The notes: generated from the letters alone by a model not told the origin. DNA of 64,000 nucleotides from Bacteroidota bacterium (GCA_024742495.1 JANSYJ010000010.1:1-64000); one strand, 5' to 3'; shown: positions 16,614-25,289, counted from the first letter of the stretch. Numbers and translations are program-made.

Positions 16614-16973
16614 TTAAGCCTTTAGAAGCTCTTCTTCAATTACTTTCTTAAGCTCATTTTTTGGTAAAGCCCCTCTAGACATCATTGGGCTTCCTTCTTG
16701 GGGAATAAAAAGAATGGAAGGAATACTCTGAATTCCAAAGGCTCCAGCTAATTCTTGCTCCATTTCTGTATCTACCTTGTAAATGACCAAATTATCGGGA
16801 TACTCATCGCTTAATTCTTCCAAGACTGGAGCGATGGCCTTACAGGGTCCACACCAATCGGCGTAGAAGTCGATTATAGCAGGCTTATCACCTTGGAATT
16901 TCCAATCTTTATTTTTAGTGTAGTCGAAAACTTCTTGTTTGAACTTTTCAGTACTTAATTTTACCGTTGGCAT
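16614..16973 (-). CDS. Thioredoxin
   Basis: A 119-residue thioredoxin-fold protein with DFYADWCGPCKAIAPVLEEL (active site CGPC), the cis-proline region SIPSILFIP and KVDTEMEQELAGAFGIQ. Its N-terminus (about 25 residues, with NKDWKFQGDKPAIIDF) is slightly longer than in classical TrxA. It has no signal peptide, so it should be a cytoplasmic disulfide reductant. A TTG at 16997 extends the frame but overlaps the TACCTTTG promoter; the ATG at 16973 gives MPTVKLSTEKF. A strong terminator follows, so it is monocistronic. Confidence 0.93.
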   Translation of the reverse strand: MPTVKLSTEKFKQEVFDYTKNKDWKFQGDKPAIIDFYADWCGPCKAIAPVLEELSDEYPDNLVIYKVDTEMEQELAGAFGIQSIPSILFIPQEGSPMMSRGALPKNELKKVIEEELLKA

Positions 16974-16994
16974 TTTTTCTGAATTTTGATAAGA

Positions 16995-17002
16995 CAAAGG
17001 TA
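16995..17002 (-). promoter_or_regulatory. Candidate -7 promoter element of thioredoxin
   Basis: TACCTTTG on the minus strand, an exact TAnnTTTG match, 21 bases before the ATG at 16973. It excludes the upstream TTG at 16997 as a start. Confidence 0.6.
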
Positions 17003-17156
17003 GGTCTAGAAAAATAGCTTAAGAGTGTCATAGGTTACGCGTCTATAAATATCATGTTTAACAATTCCCTTGTCAGGTTTATTAGCAGTGAACGAGGCTT
17101 TCCTTTTTGGTCGGGCTTGTTTGCGGAAGCTCAGAGAATATTAAAAGAAATATATC

Positions 17157-17816
17157 ATGAAAACTAAAATCGTAATCGTATTTCTCTTTTGCTTCAGTGC
17201 TACATGGGCGCAAAGCCTAAACGGATTATGGCAAGTGGAAAAGGTTGAGCTAGCCGGCCAGATGATGACTCCTCAAGCGAAATGGATCCACCTTAAGGAC
17301 GGCTTATTTGAGGGAGGGAATGGACTTTTACAAAATGGAGCGGGCAGCTACAATTGGAATGCTGAGCAGTCTCAACTCAGCCTCAATGATACTTTGGGAT
17401 TTGAAGATCCCTTTGAGCCATTTTTGGTTAGCTTTCTAGAAGACAAGATGATTTGGGAGCGCAGTGAAGAAGGTCAACAGCTAAAAGTTACCCTTATGAA
17501 AACGGCTACAAAACCCTTGCGTCCGAGAGATGGAGCCGTTGGTATTTGGGTGCCGGAGCCTGAAGATAGTTTGGCCTTTTTGTTTTTAAGTTGGACGGGA
17601 AATTATACGGAACAATATAAAGAAGGGCGCCGTTTTACGGGACTATGGCAAGCTCATCCGCATCGAGAAGAGCTAACATTAGTGCCTTGGGACCGAAATC
17701 AAAAACCCCGTCGCTATAAAATAGAAACGGGGCCTTGGAATGTATTAAGCCTGCAGCTTATTGATAAACCCGAGCAAGTTTTGATTTTCTCGCGTCGCCG
17801 AAAATTCCCAGACTAG
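17157..17816 (+). CDS. Secreted lipocalin-like hypothetical protein
   Basis: 219 residues with a signal peptide (about 1-19, ending TWAQ). The rest is predicted all-beta and begins LNGLWQVEKVELAGQ, the style of lipocalin-like domains in Bacteroidota secreted proteins. A second GxW block (GIWVPEPEDSLAFLFLSW ... FTGLWQAH) suggests two half-domains. It has no cysteines and no T9SS tail, so it is probably periplasmic. No function can be named. Its last 4 bp overlap the convergent HiPIP gene. Confidence 0.65.
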   Translation: MKTKIVIVFLFCFSATWAQSLNGLWQVEKVELAGQMMTPQAKWIHLKDGLFEGGNGLLQNGAGSYNWNAEQSQLSLNDTLGFEDPFEPFLVSFLEDKMIWERSEEGQQLKVTLMKTATKPLRPRDGAVGIWVPEPEDSLAFLFLSWTGNYTEQYKEGRRFTGLWQAHPHREELTLVPWDRNQKPRRYKIETGPWNVLSLQLIDKPEQVLIFSRRRKFPD

Positions 17817-18208
17817 GCTTCTGCTGCAGCCCAAGACTTGCACCAGCCATCTGGATTTACGGCGCCATTAACAAAGAGTTGGCAACCACCGCAATCTCCC
17901 TCGAATTTATCGGGCTGATAAAAGCGACAGTTTAAACAATTCTTGCCCTCAACCGGACTTTTTGCGGCATATCCAACGCTTTGACGCACTTCCTTATCAG
18001 AATCTGTTAACTGTGCATTTAAATTACTGCAATCTATGGCTTCGCTTTCTGTCGCTGCTGCTGGAGCAGGGGCAGGACCTGGACTACCGGCATCAGTGCT
18101 AGCTTCTTCTGGTCCTCCACCACATGCCTGTAATAATGCTGTGCCTGAAAGTGCCGTTAATGATAATAGTCCCGCTTTTGCTAAAAATGTTCTTCGATCC
18201 GTCTTCAT
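17813..18208 (-). CDS. High-potential iron-sulfur protein (HiPIP), Tat-exported
   Basis: A 131-residue periplasmic electron carrier with one [4Fe-4S] cluster. The N-terminus is a twin-arginine signal (DRRTFLAKAGLLSLTALSG) running into LLQACGGG, which also reads as a lipobox and so may anchor it. An Ala/Pro linker follows, then the HiPIP domain with KNCLNCRFYQ, GDCGGCQLF and GWCKSW, whose cysteines supply the four ligands. HiPIPs are best known from phototrophic and some respiratory Proteobacteria and are less often discussed in Flavobacteriales. No partner oxidase gene is adjacent. Confidence 0.88.
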   Translation of the reverse strand: MKTDRRTFLAKAGLLSLTALSGTALLQACGGGPEEASTDAGSPGPAPAPAAATESEAIDCSNLNAQLTDSDKEVRQSVGYAAKSPVEGKNCLNCRFYQPDKFEGDCGGCQLFVNGAVNPDGWCKSWAAAEA

Positions 18209-18236
18209 CTAATCTGTATTTACTTTAAACTTTCTT

Positions 18237-18244
18237 CGAAATTA
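18237..18244 (-). promoter_or_regulatory. Candidate -7 promoter element of the HiPIP gene
   Basis: TAATTTCG on the minus strand, TAnnTTCG type, 28 bases before the ATG at 18208. Confidence 0.4.
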
Positions 18245-18330
18245 TTATCAATAACAATAGGAACTGGGCTAGAGGTTCGGTGTCTGCTTAATTTGGAATT
18301 AATCCAATTTGAAGCCTAAGGTTGAAAATA

Positions 18331-18363
18331 AAAAAGCCGCTTCAAATTTTTGAAGCGGCCTTT
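18331..18363 (-). terminator. Intrinsic terminator of the PspC operon
   Basis: Perfect 11-bp arms GCCGCTTCAAA (18336-18346) and TTTGAAGCGGC (18349-18359) with a two-base loop. Read on the minus strand they are followed by a run of T residues, three bases after the stop of the PspC-domain gene. Confidence 0.85.
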
Positions 18364-18366
18364 GAA

Positions 18367-20115
18367 TTAGATAAGAAAAGATTCTTGGGGAGGCGCCAAC
18401 ATAATCGCCATTTTAGGGCGGTTTTGCCTTTCGAGATGAACTTGCTTTTCTTCAATTTCGATGAAGCCATCGCGAATTTCAACTTCTTCCTCTAGCTCGC
18501 TATCTTGAATTTCGCTTTCCTCAATTTCATTATCCCAGCGATCTTTTATCATTTCACTTTCCGCACAATCGGTACAGAACAAGCCTCTATCCGTCATGGT
18601 CCAAAAATGTCCTACCATATCGGGATCCCAGTAATTTTGAACATTGTCGATATCGTAAATTATCGATTCCATGCCATCACTAAGGTAAACCGTATCGCCA
18701 ACCATAAGGTAAAGGGTCATTCGGATATTTTGAGCCCGATAAGGTGCTTTTTCGGCTAAGGTAAAGTAAGGGCTACTCATTACCAGTCCAGTGTCTATCA
18801 CTAGGTAGTGGTTCAGACTTCGCGAATTAAAGCGAGCTTGATTGCGGGTTCTTCCTTGTGCAGATGTTTTGGTAATAAGATAGCTGCGATTCGAAGAAGA
18901 GCGTTTAATATCCAATTCAACATTTGTGAAGTAGCTTTTGCCATTGAAAATCCGCCATGGGTTCTCATTATTGTAATAGCCGTATTCATTTAAAATGCTG
19001 TCTTTTTTAAGGTCGAGAATAATCATTCCATTCTTGGCAGGAACGATTTGCTCCGTGGTTTGATAACCGGAATCATCAAATTCCTGCGCTATCTGAATGC
19101 CACTAACAATAAGCATTACTATACCTGCTAATGTTACGAGTACCAAGCCTTTCCGTGCACTTGAATTTAAAGGCTCAATGCCGAAAATGATTCTCAAGCC
19201 ATAATAGATCAATAGTAGAAGGGGTCCAACCGCAATAAGGCTTAAACCAATCATTATGCTATTGTAAATGCTGCTATCTAATGAAAGCACGGCCATGGCT
19301 TGTTCAAATTCAATTTGACCAAAGTGTACGCCATCAATTTCAACTCCAACGAAGAAGCTTAACATTAGGCTACCAATTACAATTAGGGCAATCCCTAGGA
19401 AAAAGAAGCCAATGATCTTAAATATGAATTTGAAAATCATCCGAATAAGCTGAAAGATAGCGGCAAAAAAGCTTCCTAAGGCATTGGAACCTCGGCCGCC
19501 ATAGTGGCGAGCTCGTCCACCTATTTCCGACATGGTTCTACCCACAGCACTGCCTTCTTCTTTTACAAAATCTTCAATATTGCTGAGGGTAACAGGCTTT
19601 CCCCGCATTTGCAGTTTTTCGGCAGTGGTGCGAGCTGCAGGCATTACTGCCCATAGAATGAGGTAGAGGATAAAACCGAATCCACCGGTTACGAGCATTA
19701 CTAAGAAGAGTACCCTTAAGTAGATGGGATTAATATTAAAATAGGCACTTAAGCCAGAAGCTACACCACCAATTATGCGGTTATCCACATCACGGTGCAT
19801 CTTTTTGGAGCTCGAGTAAGACTCGTAAGAATTGTAGTTTGCTTCCATTTCTTCCTGAAGGTAATCCTCAGGTTTTCCCATGATAGCAATTACTTCATCT
19901 ACATCTAAGCGGTTAATAACCTCCTTGCTGGGGCTGGTTCTTTCTTTAAAAAGCTCCGCCATGCGATGTTCAACATCATTAATAATTTCATCACCGCCAT
20001 TGGTTTTATGAAACTGATTACGCAGCGTGCCTAAATAGGCTTCAAGTTTTTTGAAGGCATCTTCATCGATATGGAATATCAGGCCTCCAAGATTAATGTT
20101 AAGTGTCTTATTCAT
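18367..20115 (-). CDS. PspC domain-containing membrane protein
   Basis: 582 residues. A soluble N-terminus (1-105, MNKTLNINLGGLIFHIDEDAF; helical, with DVEHRMAELF) precedes a PspC domain (about 106-165, HRDVDNRIIGGVASGLSAYFNINPIYLRVLF). A linker, four to five further membrane helices (about 215-345) and a C-terminal, probably periplasmic, beta-rich domain with an acidic tail follow. PspC proteins act in envelope-stress responses and anti-toxin-like membrane control. It lies 6 bp behind the PadR regulator gene in the DUF4252-like/padR/pspC operon. The exact function is unknown. Confidence 0.85.
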   Translation of the reverse strand: MNKTLNINLGGLIFHIDEDAFKKLEAYLGTLRNQFHKTNGGDEIINDVEHRMAELFKERTSPSKEVINRLDVDEVIAIMGKPEDYLQEEMEANYNSYESYSSSKKMHRDVDNRIIGGVASGLSAYFNINPIYLRVLFLVMLVTGGFGFILYLILWAVMPAARTTAEKLQMRGKPVTLSNIEDFVKEEGSAVGRTMSEIGGRARHYGGRGSNALGSFFAAIFQLIRMIFKFIFKIIGFFFLGIALIVIGSLMLSFFVGVEIDGVHFGQIEFEQAMAVLSLDSSIYNSIMIGLSLIAVGPLLLLIYYGLRIIFGIEPLNSSARKGLVLVTLAGIVMLIVSGIQIAQEFDDSGYQTTEQIVPAKNGMIILDLKKDSILNEYGYYNNENPWRIFNGKSYFTNVELDIKRSSSNRSYLITKTSAQGRTRNQARFNSRSLNHYLVIDTGLVMSSPYFTLAEKAPYRAQNIRMTLYLMVGDTVYLSDGMESIIYDIDNVQNYWDPDMVGHFWTMTDRGLFCTDCAESEMIKDRWDNEIEESEIQDSELEEEVEIRDGFIEIEEKQVHLERQNRPKMAIMLAPPQESFLI

Positions 20116-20121
20116 GATGTT

Positions 20122-20460
20122 TTATTTTTCGTTGGTTTCTTCTATACTTTGATTAACAGCTTCTTGCAGCTTTTCCCAGCTGGCATGCAGCTCTTTAAGA
20201 GCAGATTTCCCTAACTCCGTAAGGGTGTAATACTTTCGGGGTGGTCCACTGGTAGATTCCTCCCAGCGATAAGCAAGTAGTCCGCCATTTTTTAAGCGAG
20301 TAAGCAAAGGATATAAAGTTCCTTCTACTACTATTAGCTCGGCCTTTTTTAGGTCTTCAATAATTTGGTTGGCATAAGCATCACGACTTTGAAGCATATT
20401 TAAAATACAGAGTTCCAATACCCCTTTGCGCATTTGTGCCTTGGTGTTTTCAAGATTCAT
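20122..20460 (-). CDS. PadR family transcriptional regulator
   Basis: A 112-residue winged-helix regulator: GVLELCILNMLQSRDAYANQIIEDL, VEGTLYPLLTRLKNGGLLAYRWEE and GPPRKYYTLTELGKSAL are the PadR hallmarks, followed by a dimerisation helix. The short form lacks the Vir C-terminal domain. Its ATG overlaps the stop of the upstream DUF4252-like gene (ATGA), and the PspC gene follows after 6 bp, so it most likely controls its own operon. Confidence 0.93.
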   Translation of the reverse strand: MNLENTKAQMRKGVLELCILNMLQSRDAYANQIIEDLKKAELIVVEGTLYPLLTRLKNGGLLAYRWEESTSGPPRKYYTLTELGKSALKELHASWEKLQEAVNQSIEETNEK

Positions 20461-20927
20461 AGGGTTTCGCTTTTAAAGGTGATTGAACCACTTAATATGA
20501 GCAGGGTAGCATCTTCTGAACTGCGATCATTGTGAATTACAATTAGATGCGGGCTCACCCTTTGATTCTTCTTTCGAAAGATCAATAATTGGCTGTCCTT
20601 TTCATGCCAATCGCGCGGCACATCTACCGACTCATAGCCGAGGCTAAAGAGTTCCTCCACAATTTCCTTTTCCGAATGGAGGGCGGCATAATATTCCTCA
20701 AAGTGCACCATACGCACCCGGCGAATGCTTCCTTCTATATGCTGTTCAACTTCATCGGTATCGATATCAATATCGAAGTTATCGAGGAATCCAGCATCGA
20801 GGTTTAAAGCGACACTAATTTTCTCTCCCGAATAATGATCGTAGATCCTTTGAATCGGATCCGAATCTTGGGCACTTAGCACCGTAGAGCACAGTGGTAA
20901 GAGCAGGGTTACTAATAGCTTTTTCAT
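20457..20927 (-). CDS. DUF4252-like secreted protein
   Basis: 156 residues with a signal peptide (about 1-19, ending LSAQ). The mature part (DPIQRIYDHYSGEKISVALNLDAGFLDNF ... RRVRMVHFEEYY) resembles DUF4252 proteins of Bacteroidota: a short helix and strand, an acidic patch, then paired alpha/beta units. Function unknown; it should be periplasmic, as no lipobox cysteine is present. It is the first gene of the operon with padR and pspC, with a TATCTTTG promoter 18 bases before its ATG. Confidence 0.6.
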   Translation of the reverse strand: MKKLLVTLLLPLCSTVLSAQDSDPIQRIYDHYSGEKISVALNLDAGFLDNFDIDIDTDEVEQHIEGSIRRVRMVHFEEYYAALHSEKEIVEELFSLGYESVDVPRDWHEKDSQLLIFRKKNQRVSPHLIVIHNDRSSEDATLLILSGSITFKSETL

Positions 20928-20945
20928 TTCTTATGTTTTGTTTTA

Positions 20946-20953
20946 CAAAGATA
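20946..20953 (-). promoter_or_regulatory. Candidate -7 promoter element of the DUF4252-like/padR/pspC operon
   Basis: TATCTTTG on the minus strand, an exact TAnnTTTG match, 18 bases upstream of the first ATG of the operon. Confidence 0.6.
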
Positions 20954-21155
20954 TGTCAGAATATTAGTACTATGCAAAACAAAGTACCATATCAATTTGT
21001 AAAACACTGATAATGAGGAGAATATTTTTCATAAAAATTCGACTTGCCTATTTTGCGAAAGAAATGGGGCGATAAAAGGGGGAGCTTGGTCGATGAATTG
21101 CACCGCTTTGAGTGGCCATGTCCATCAAAAAATAGATAAACTGATGGCCTTAAGG
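20954..21155. other. Gene-free intergenic stretch
   Basis: Between the DUF4252-like operon promoter and the terminator of the NDH-2 gene no coding frame or repeat was seen. The short plus-strand frame that begins at 21163 overlaps that terminator and is considered spurious. Confidence 0.6.
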
Positions 21156-21192
21156 AAAAAAAATGTCCCGAAAGATTATGGTACTCGGGACA
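21156..21192 (-). terminator. Intrinsic terminator downstream of NDH-2
   Basis: TGTCCCGA (21164-21171) and TCGGGACA (21185-21192) are perfect 8-bp arms with a 13-base loop. Read on the minus strand they run into eight T residues. It is about 155 bp past the NDH-2 stop, leaving an unusually long 3' untranslated region. Confidence 0.8.
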
Positions 21193-21346
21193 AGCCTATC
21201 TATAGGTGTAGACCGTGCGAAGGACTTACTCATGTTTTTTAAGAAAAGGAAGGATTTCCTAGAAGAGAGATCAGAAGGGTGGATTATTGAGTTTGGTACT
21301 AATAAGAGTACCGAAACTAAAAGACAAAAATTCCCTCCAGCTAGAA

Positions 21347-22636
21347 CTACATTTCACTAGGCTTCTTCCAAGGGCGAATGATCAACCTAATTTTACGATC
21401 GTAACTAAAGTAGTTTACCAACCAATTAAAGAAGACCACCATTCGATTGCGAAAGCCAACCAAGCTGATGAGGTGTACGGCCATCCAAACTGCCCATCCG
21501 GGGAAACCCTTTAACATGAATTTATTATAGAGCTCCGCAACCGCCTTATTGCGACCAACAGTAGCCATGGTGCCTTTATCCTTATATGAAAAGGCTTTCC
21601 AGGCGGAAGTGCTTTTGCGGCTATTGAAGTTTTTAGCCAGATTTAGACCTTGTTGAATGGCCACCTGTGCTAGCATGGGATGTCCTTTCGGGCTGTTTTC
21701 AGTTTCCATTCCAGCAACATCACCAATGGCAAAAACATTAGTTCGCTCACCCACCAAGTTGATGGCATTCACCTTATAGCGACCGCGTTCAAAATCCTTT
21801 CCTTCTTCCAGTCCAGGGATAATATTACCCTTTACACCCGCTGCCCAGATGAGAGTAGAGGCTGGAATTTCCTTTTTATTGGTACTTACGGTATTGCCGT
21901 CATAGTGTTTAACAGCGGTATCGAGCCAAACTTGAACTCCCAAAGACTCTAAATACTTCAAAGCATTTTCGGAGGAGAAGTCTTTCATTGGAGGTAAAAC
22001 CTTAGGCGCCATCTCTATAAGGTGGATAGACATCCGCCGGAAATCTAAATCGGGATAGTCATTGGGAAGCACATGGGTTTTAAGTTCCGCCAAGGCTCCG
22101 GCTAATTCCGTTCCTGTGGGACCCGCCCCAACGATGGCGAAATTCATTAAGCGTTCTCTTTCTTTTAGATCTTGGGTTAAGGAAGCCGCCTCGAAGTTTT
22201 GAAGAATAAGACTCCTTAAATTCAGCGCTTCGGGCACCGTTTTCATGGGCATGCTCTTTTCCTCAACTTCTTTCATTCCAAAGTAATTGGTGCCAGAACC
22301 AGTGGCAATAACGAGATGGTCGTATTTAAGACTGCCAATATTGCAATGAATAACTTGTTGCTCGGTATCAATTTCTTTCGCTTCCGCTAGACGGAAGTAG
22401 AAATTGGGTAATTTCCTGAAGATATTGCGAATAGGGTAGGCTATGGAATCGGGCTCCAGCCCAGCAGTTGCTACCTGATAGAGTAAAGGTTGAAAAGTGT
22501 GGTAATTATGTTTATCAATCATAACTACCTGATACCTTTTATGATTGAGTTTTTTAGCAAGATTTAGCCCTCCGAAACCGCAACCGATAATTACAATTCT
22601 TTCGAGGTTATGGTCAGGGATATTTAAGTCGGACAT
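21347..22636 (-). CDS. NAD(P)/FAD-dependent oxidoreductase, type II NADH dehydrogenase (NDH-2)
   Basis: A 429-residue flavoprotein that transfers electrons from NADH to quinone without proton pumping. The FAD-binding GxGxxG motif (IVIIGCGFGGLNLAKKL), HTFQPLLYQVATAGL (quinone-site motif), the NAD-binding FAIVGAGPTGTELAGALAEL, FAIGDVAG, and AQVAIQQG near the end are present. The last 60 residues are amphipathic or hydrophobic (GWAVWMAVHLISLVGFRNRMVVFFNWL) and give membrane attachment, as in other NDH-2 enzymes. ATG start; the serine hydrolase gene lies 57 bp upstream on the same strand. Confidence 0.92.
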   Translation of the reverse strand: MSDLNIPDHNLERIVIIGCGFGGLNLAKKLNHKRYQVVMIDKHNYHTFQPLLYQVATAGLEPDSIAYPIRNIFRKLPNFYFRLAEAKEIDTEQQVIHCNIGSLKYDHLVIATGSGTNYFGMKEVEEKSMPMKTVPEALNLRSLILQNFEAASLTQDLKERERLMNFAIVGAGPTGTELAGALAELKTHVLPNDYPDLDFRRMSIHLIEMAPKVLPPMKDFSSENALKYLESLGVQVWLDTAVKHYDGNTVSTNKKEIPASTLIWAAGVKGNIIPGLEEGKDFERGRYKVNAINLVGERTNVFAIGDVAGMETENSPKGHPMLAQVAIQQGLNLAKNFNSRKSTSAWKAFSYKDKGTMATVGRNKAVAELYNKFMLKGFPGWAVWMAVHLISLVGFRNRMVVFFNWLVNYFSYDRKIRLIIRPWKKPSEM

Positions 22637-22693
22637 AGCTTTTGATTGTGTAAAGAAGGAACGTTAAAAAGGGGATTTAGTTTTAATTTAAAG

Positions 22694-23995
22694 CTATCGT
22701 TTAAATTGAATTTTTGCGCCTCCTTGTTCAAAGTTCATAATATTATCCTCCGGCATAAATTCCATCCTTATTCCGGCAGCCTTAAATTCAAATACATTCT
22801 TGTCGGTAGCGCTTAGAGGAAATGAGGGCTGACCACTCGCTTGTCCGAATAATTCACCCTCTTTTACTTCAATGCTTATATCCAGCGGGAAATTATCTGA
22901 TTTATAAAGTCCTATAAAAGGTCTTAATTCGGCTTCGCTTAAGCTGATGTTTTTAAACTCGGGTAGTTTATAATCCGCTTTCCCGAAGTAAATGGAAAGA
23001 AGATCTAGGCTTAAATCATTTAGTGGGTATTGACTGCCATTGAGGCAAATAGCTATCGCTAAGTCTTCCTGTGGAAAGTAGCTGGCATGGCTTTGAAAAC
23101 CATCAATACCACCATTATGACCAAAGGCCTGTTTATCGAAAAAGGGAAAAGTCATTATGCCAAAGTCATAATTTTCAATCGCTTGTATTCGGGTTTTGTT
23201 TTCTTCACTAGTAGTATTTCCCACGTGAATGCTGCGCATAAACTTGCAAAGCTCCAAAGGGCTCGATACTATGCCCCCAGCTCCAAGGGGAATACTCGGA
23301 TGGGTTGCAGGCATTTCGACCCAGTCATTAGTGTAAAAATAGCTGGAGACCTCCGATTCCGATTTTTTGTTTTCTTCGAAGAAATAAGTCCCTTCTATTT
23401 CTGCCAGGGGGTTCAATTTTTCAAGTAGTAAATCGCCAATGGATTTTTGATACAGGTCCTCTAAAATATAGGAGGCCAAAACAAAATTGGTATTGGAATA
23501 GCCAAAATCTGTTCCCGGTTCAAAGTCCGATTCCATTGCGGCAAAACGCGCAATCATGGCGGAGCGACTTTGTTTTGTTTGCATGATTTGGCCAAAGCTG
23601 GCATCATTGGTGAAATTATGAATGCCGCTGCTGTGATTAAGCAGCATGCGCAAGCTAATTCGATCGGCATTTTTAATGCTTGGAAACCAAGATGAAAGCG
23701 TATCATCCAAATTTATTTTGCCCTCGTCTTCCGCTAAAAGCATTAACATGGCGGTAAAGGTTTTGGATATTGATCCCACTCGGTATTTCCAGGGGCCATG
23801 CGGTCCACCAAAGCTTCCTTCGGCAACAACTTTTCCTTTAGCATAAATGCAGTAAGAGCCTTTCACTTTATTATTGGCATCCAATACCTGCTTGAGGGAA
23901 TCTAATAAGGGATACTTGTTTTCAGCTTGCGCATTTAGGCTTAAAGGCAATACTAAAATCCAGCTTAGTATCCCTATGGCTATGGTTTTAAGCAT
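22694..23995 (-). CDS. Beta-lactamase-fold serine hydrolase (class C type), secreted
   Basis: 433 residues with a signal peptide (about 1-23, ending LNAQA). The beta-lactamase/transpeptidase-like domain (about 30-345) has the SxxK motif in VGSISKTFTAMLML, the YxN motif in FGYSNTNF, NHSSGIHNF, and a late GHNGG triad motif. A C-terminal domain of about 90 residues (beta-rich, GLYKSDNFPLDISIEVKEGELFGQ) resembles the DUF3471-like tails of such hydrolases. Substrate unknown: D-amino peptides or esters are typical. The ATG at 23995 is preferred over a TTG two codons upstream, with a TAAATTCG promoter 18 bases before it. Confidence 0.88.
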   Translation of the reverse strand: MLKTIAIGILSWILVLPLSLNAQAENKYPLLDSLKQVLDANNKVKGSYCIYAKGKVVAEGSFGGPHGPWKYRVGSISKTFTAMLMLLAEDEGKINLDDTLSSWFPSIKNADRISLRMLLNHSSGIHNFTNDASFGQIMQTKQSRSAMIARFAAMESDFEPGTDFGYSNTNFVLASYILEDLYQKSIGDLLLEKLNPLAEIEGTYFFEENKKSESEVSSYFYTNDWVEMPATHPSIPLGAGGIVSSPLELCKFMRSIHVGNTTSEENKTRIQAIENYDFGIMTFPFFDKQAFGHNGGIDGFQSHASYFPQEDLAIAICLNGSQYPLNDLSLDLLSIYFGKADYKLPEFKNISLSEAELRPFIGLYKSDNFPLDISIEVKEGELFGQASGQPSFPLSATDKNVFEFKAAGIRMEFMPEDNIMNFEQGGAKIQFKR

Positions 23996-24013
23996 ATTCA
24001 ATTTTTAGGTATA

Positions 24014-24021
24014 CGAATTTA
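24014..24021 (-). promoter_or_regulatory. Candidate -7 promoter element of the serine hydrolase
   Basis: TAAATTCG on the minus strand, TAnnTTCG type, 18 bases before the ATG at 23995. Confidence 0.45.
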
Positions 24022-24144
24022 CATTATTCAAAAATCCTAGTCCATCATAATGAGGACCTTCCTAGCTAAATAAAAATGGAGCTAAAAAGCAGAATTCTGT
24101 ATTTCAGTTGCTAATATTAAAATTGTTTATCCATTAATCCATCC

Positions 24145-24152
24145 TAAATTTG
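24145..24152 (+). promoter_or_regulatory. Candidate -7 promoter element of the SdpI-like gene
   Basis: TAAATTTG, an exact TAnnTTTG match, 29 bases before the ATG at 24182. Confidence 0.55.
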
Positions 24153-24181
24153 ATGGCCTTTTAAACCCCCAACAACCAAAC

Positions 24182-24547
24182 ATGCAAGTTGATATTATAT
24201 TTCTGCTGTACTTAGGTCTCGCTGCTTTGGTTTTGATCATTAGTTTACTTTTAAAACTATTTCCGGCACCTAAGCCATCAGGCTTCATGGGCTATAAAAG
24301 TGATCGATCGCGGCGTAACCGCAAATTGTGGAAGCAAGCCCAGAATTTATTTCCAATTTTATTCTTGCGCTTGGGTCTCTTATTGATCGCTACTGCGGCG
24401 GCATGGTCTATTTCTCCTATCAAGTCTTTTTTAATTGGTTTAGGCGCATTAGCCCTAATACTGGTTGGGGGAATTGCTTTTGGAATTTACTCAATTGAAA
24501 AGCGTTTAAAGCGATACGAGAAACGCATGATTTCCAGCAGTAAATAG
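24182..24547 (+). CDS. SdpI family membrane protein
   Basis: A 121-residue protein with three membrane helices (about 4-24, 57-77, 80-103). Between the first two is the SdpI-family signature GFMGYKSDRSRRNRKLWKQAQ, in which a GY(R/K)(T/S)xxSxxNxxxWxxA pattern is conserved. Bacillus SdpI is an immunity protein against the SdpC toxin, but short homologues like this one are widespread in Bacteroidota and have no assigned role; no toxin gene is adjacent. The C-terminal tail is basic and cytoplasmic. Confidence 0.8.
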   Translation: MQVDIIFLLYLGLAALVLIISLLLKLFPAPKPSGFMGYKSDRSRRNRKLWKQAQNLFPILFLRLGLLLIATAAAWSISPIKSFLIGLGALALILVGGIAFGIYSIEKRLKRYEKRMISSSK

Positions 24548-24746
24548 CCATGTCTTTAGTCCCAAACTGAATCCAGTTAAAGGTCTAGTATTTTTAGCTA
24601 GCTATAATTTTTAATGTTGATTTCCTTGCTGTTGACCCCTTGGCTTTAAAAGGGATGAGTGGGCAAAAATTGGTTATAAAGGGAAGTCATATTGTTTTGT
24701 TTGACCCTGAGAATTCCTACATTCGCCACTCTACCCACTATCTAGA

Positions 24747-25286
24747 ATGCGAAAGATAATTTGGCTTTATGGAGTGCTTGCGGGCCTCCTAATTGGTGCG
24801 GGTTTCTTTGTGAATATAGGAAGCTCTGCCTTTAATTCCTCCTCATCGGAAACCCTGCGTTACGCGCTAATGGTAATTGTTTTAGGATTAGCAGTTGTAC
24901 TGGCGGTCCGATACATTCAACTGCGCATGTTGGCCGGTGAAATGAATTTTTCACGCGCCTTTATTATAGGTTTTTACATTATCATAATAGCTTCGGTGAT
25001 TTATGCCCTGATGTGGGAAATCTACTTCATCAATCACGGTCATGATTATGTTACCAGTTATTTAAATGAGATTCACGATCGATTGAAGGCAAGCAGTTTA
25101 GGTCAACTCGAAATTGAAACTCGTTTTTCAAATCAACGTGAGATTATGGAATCCTATGAAAATAATTTCATAGTGCGTTTTGGGCTTACCTTGGCGGAGA
25201 TTTTCCCTATTGGATTAATCATTGCCTTGCTTAATGGGATTTATTATTCCATCCAAGCCATTAAAAACGAAAAAAGCCATAGCTAA
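24747..25286 (+). CDS. DUF4199 family membrane protein
   Basis: A 179-residue protein with four predicted membrane helices. The layout matches DUF4199 proteins of Bacteroidota: YGVLAGLLIGAGFF, then VRYIQLRMLAGEMNFSRAFIIGFYIIIIASVIYALMWEIYF, a helical loop with NQREIMESYENN, and a final helix with IIALLNGIYY. Function unknown. The rhomboid gene follows after 3 bp on the same strand, so the two are probably cotranscribed. Confidence 0.8.
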   Translation: MRKIIWLYGVLAGLLIGAGFFVNIGSSAFNSSSSETLRYALMVIVLGLAVVLAVRYIQLRMLAGEMNFSRAFIIGFYIIIIASVIYALMWEIYFINHGHDYVTSYLNEIHDRLKASSLGQLEIETRFSNQREIMESYENNFIVRFGLTLAEIFPIGLIIALLNGIYYSIQAIKNEKSHS

Positions 25287-25289
25287 TTT

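Noticed and set aside
21163-21360. 65-residue plus-strand frame beginning MSRKIMVLG
   Set aside because: Its first codons form the hairpin of a clear minus-strand terminator, its 3' end overlaps NDH-2, and it has no family features.
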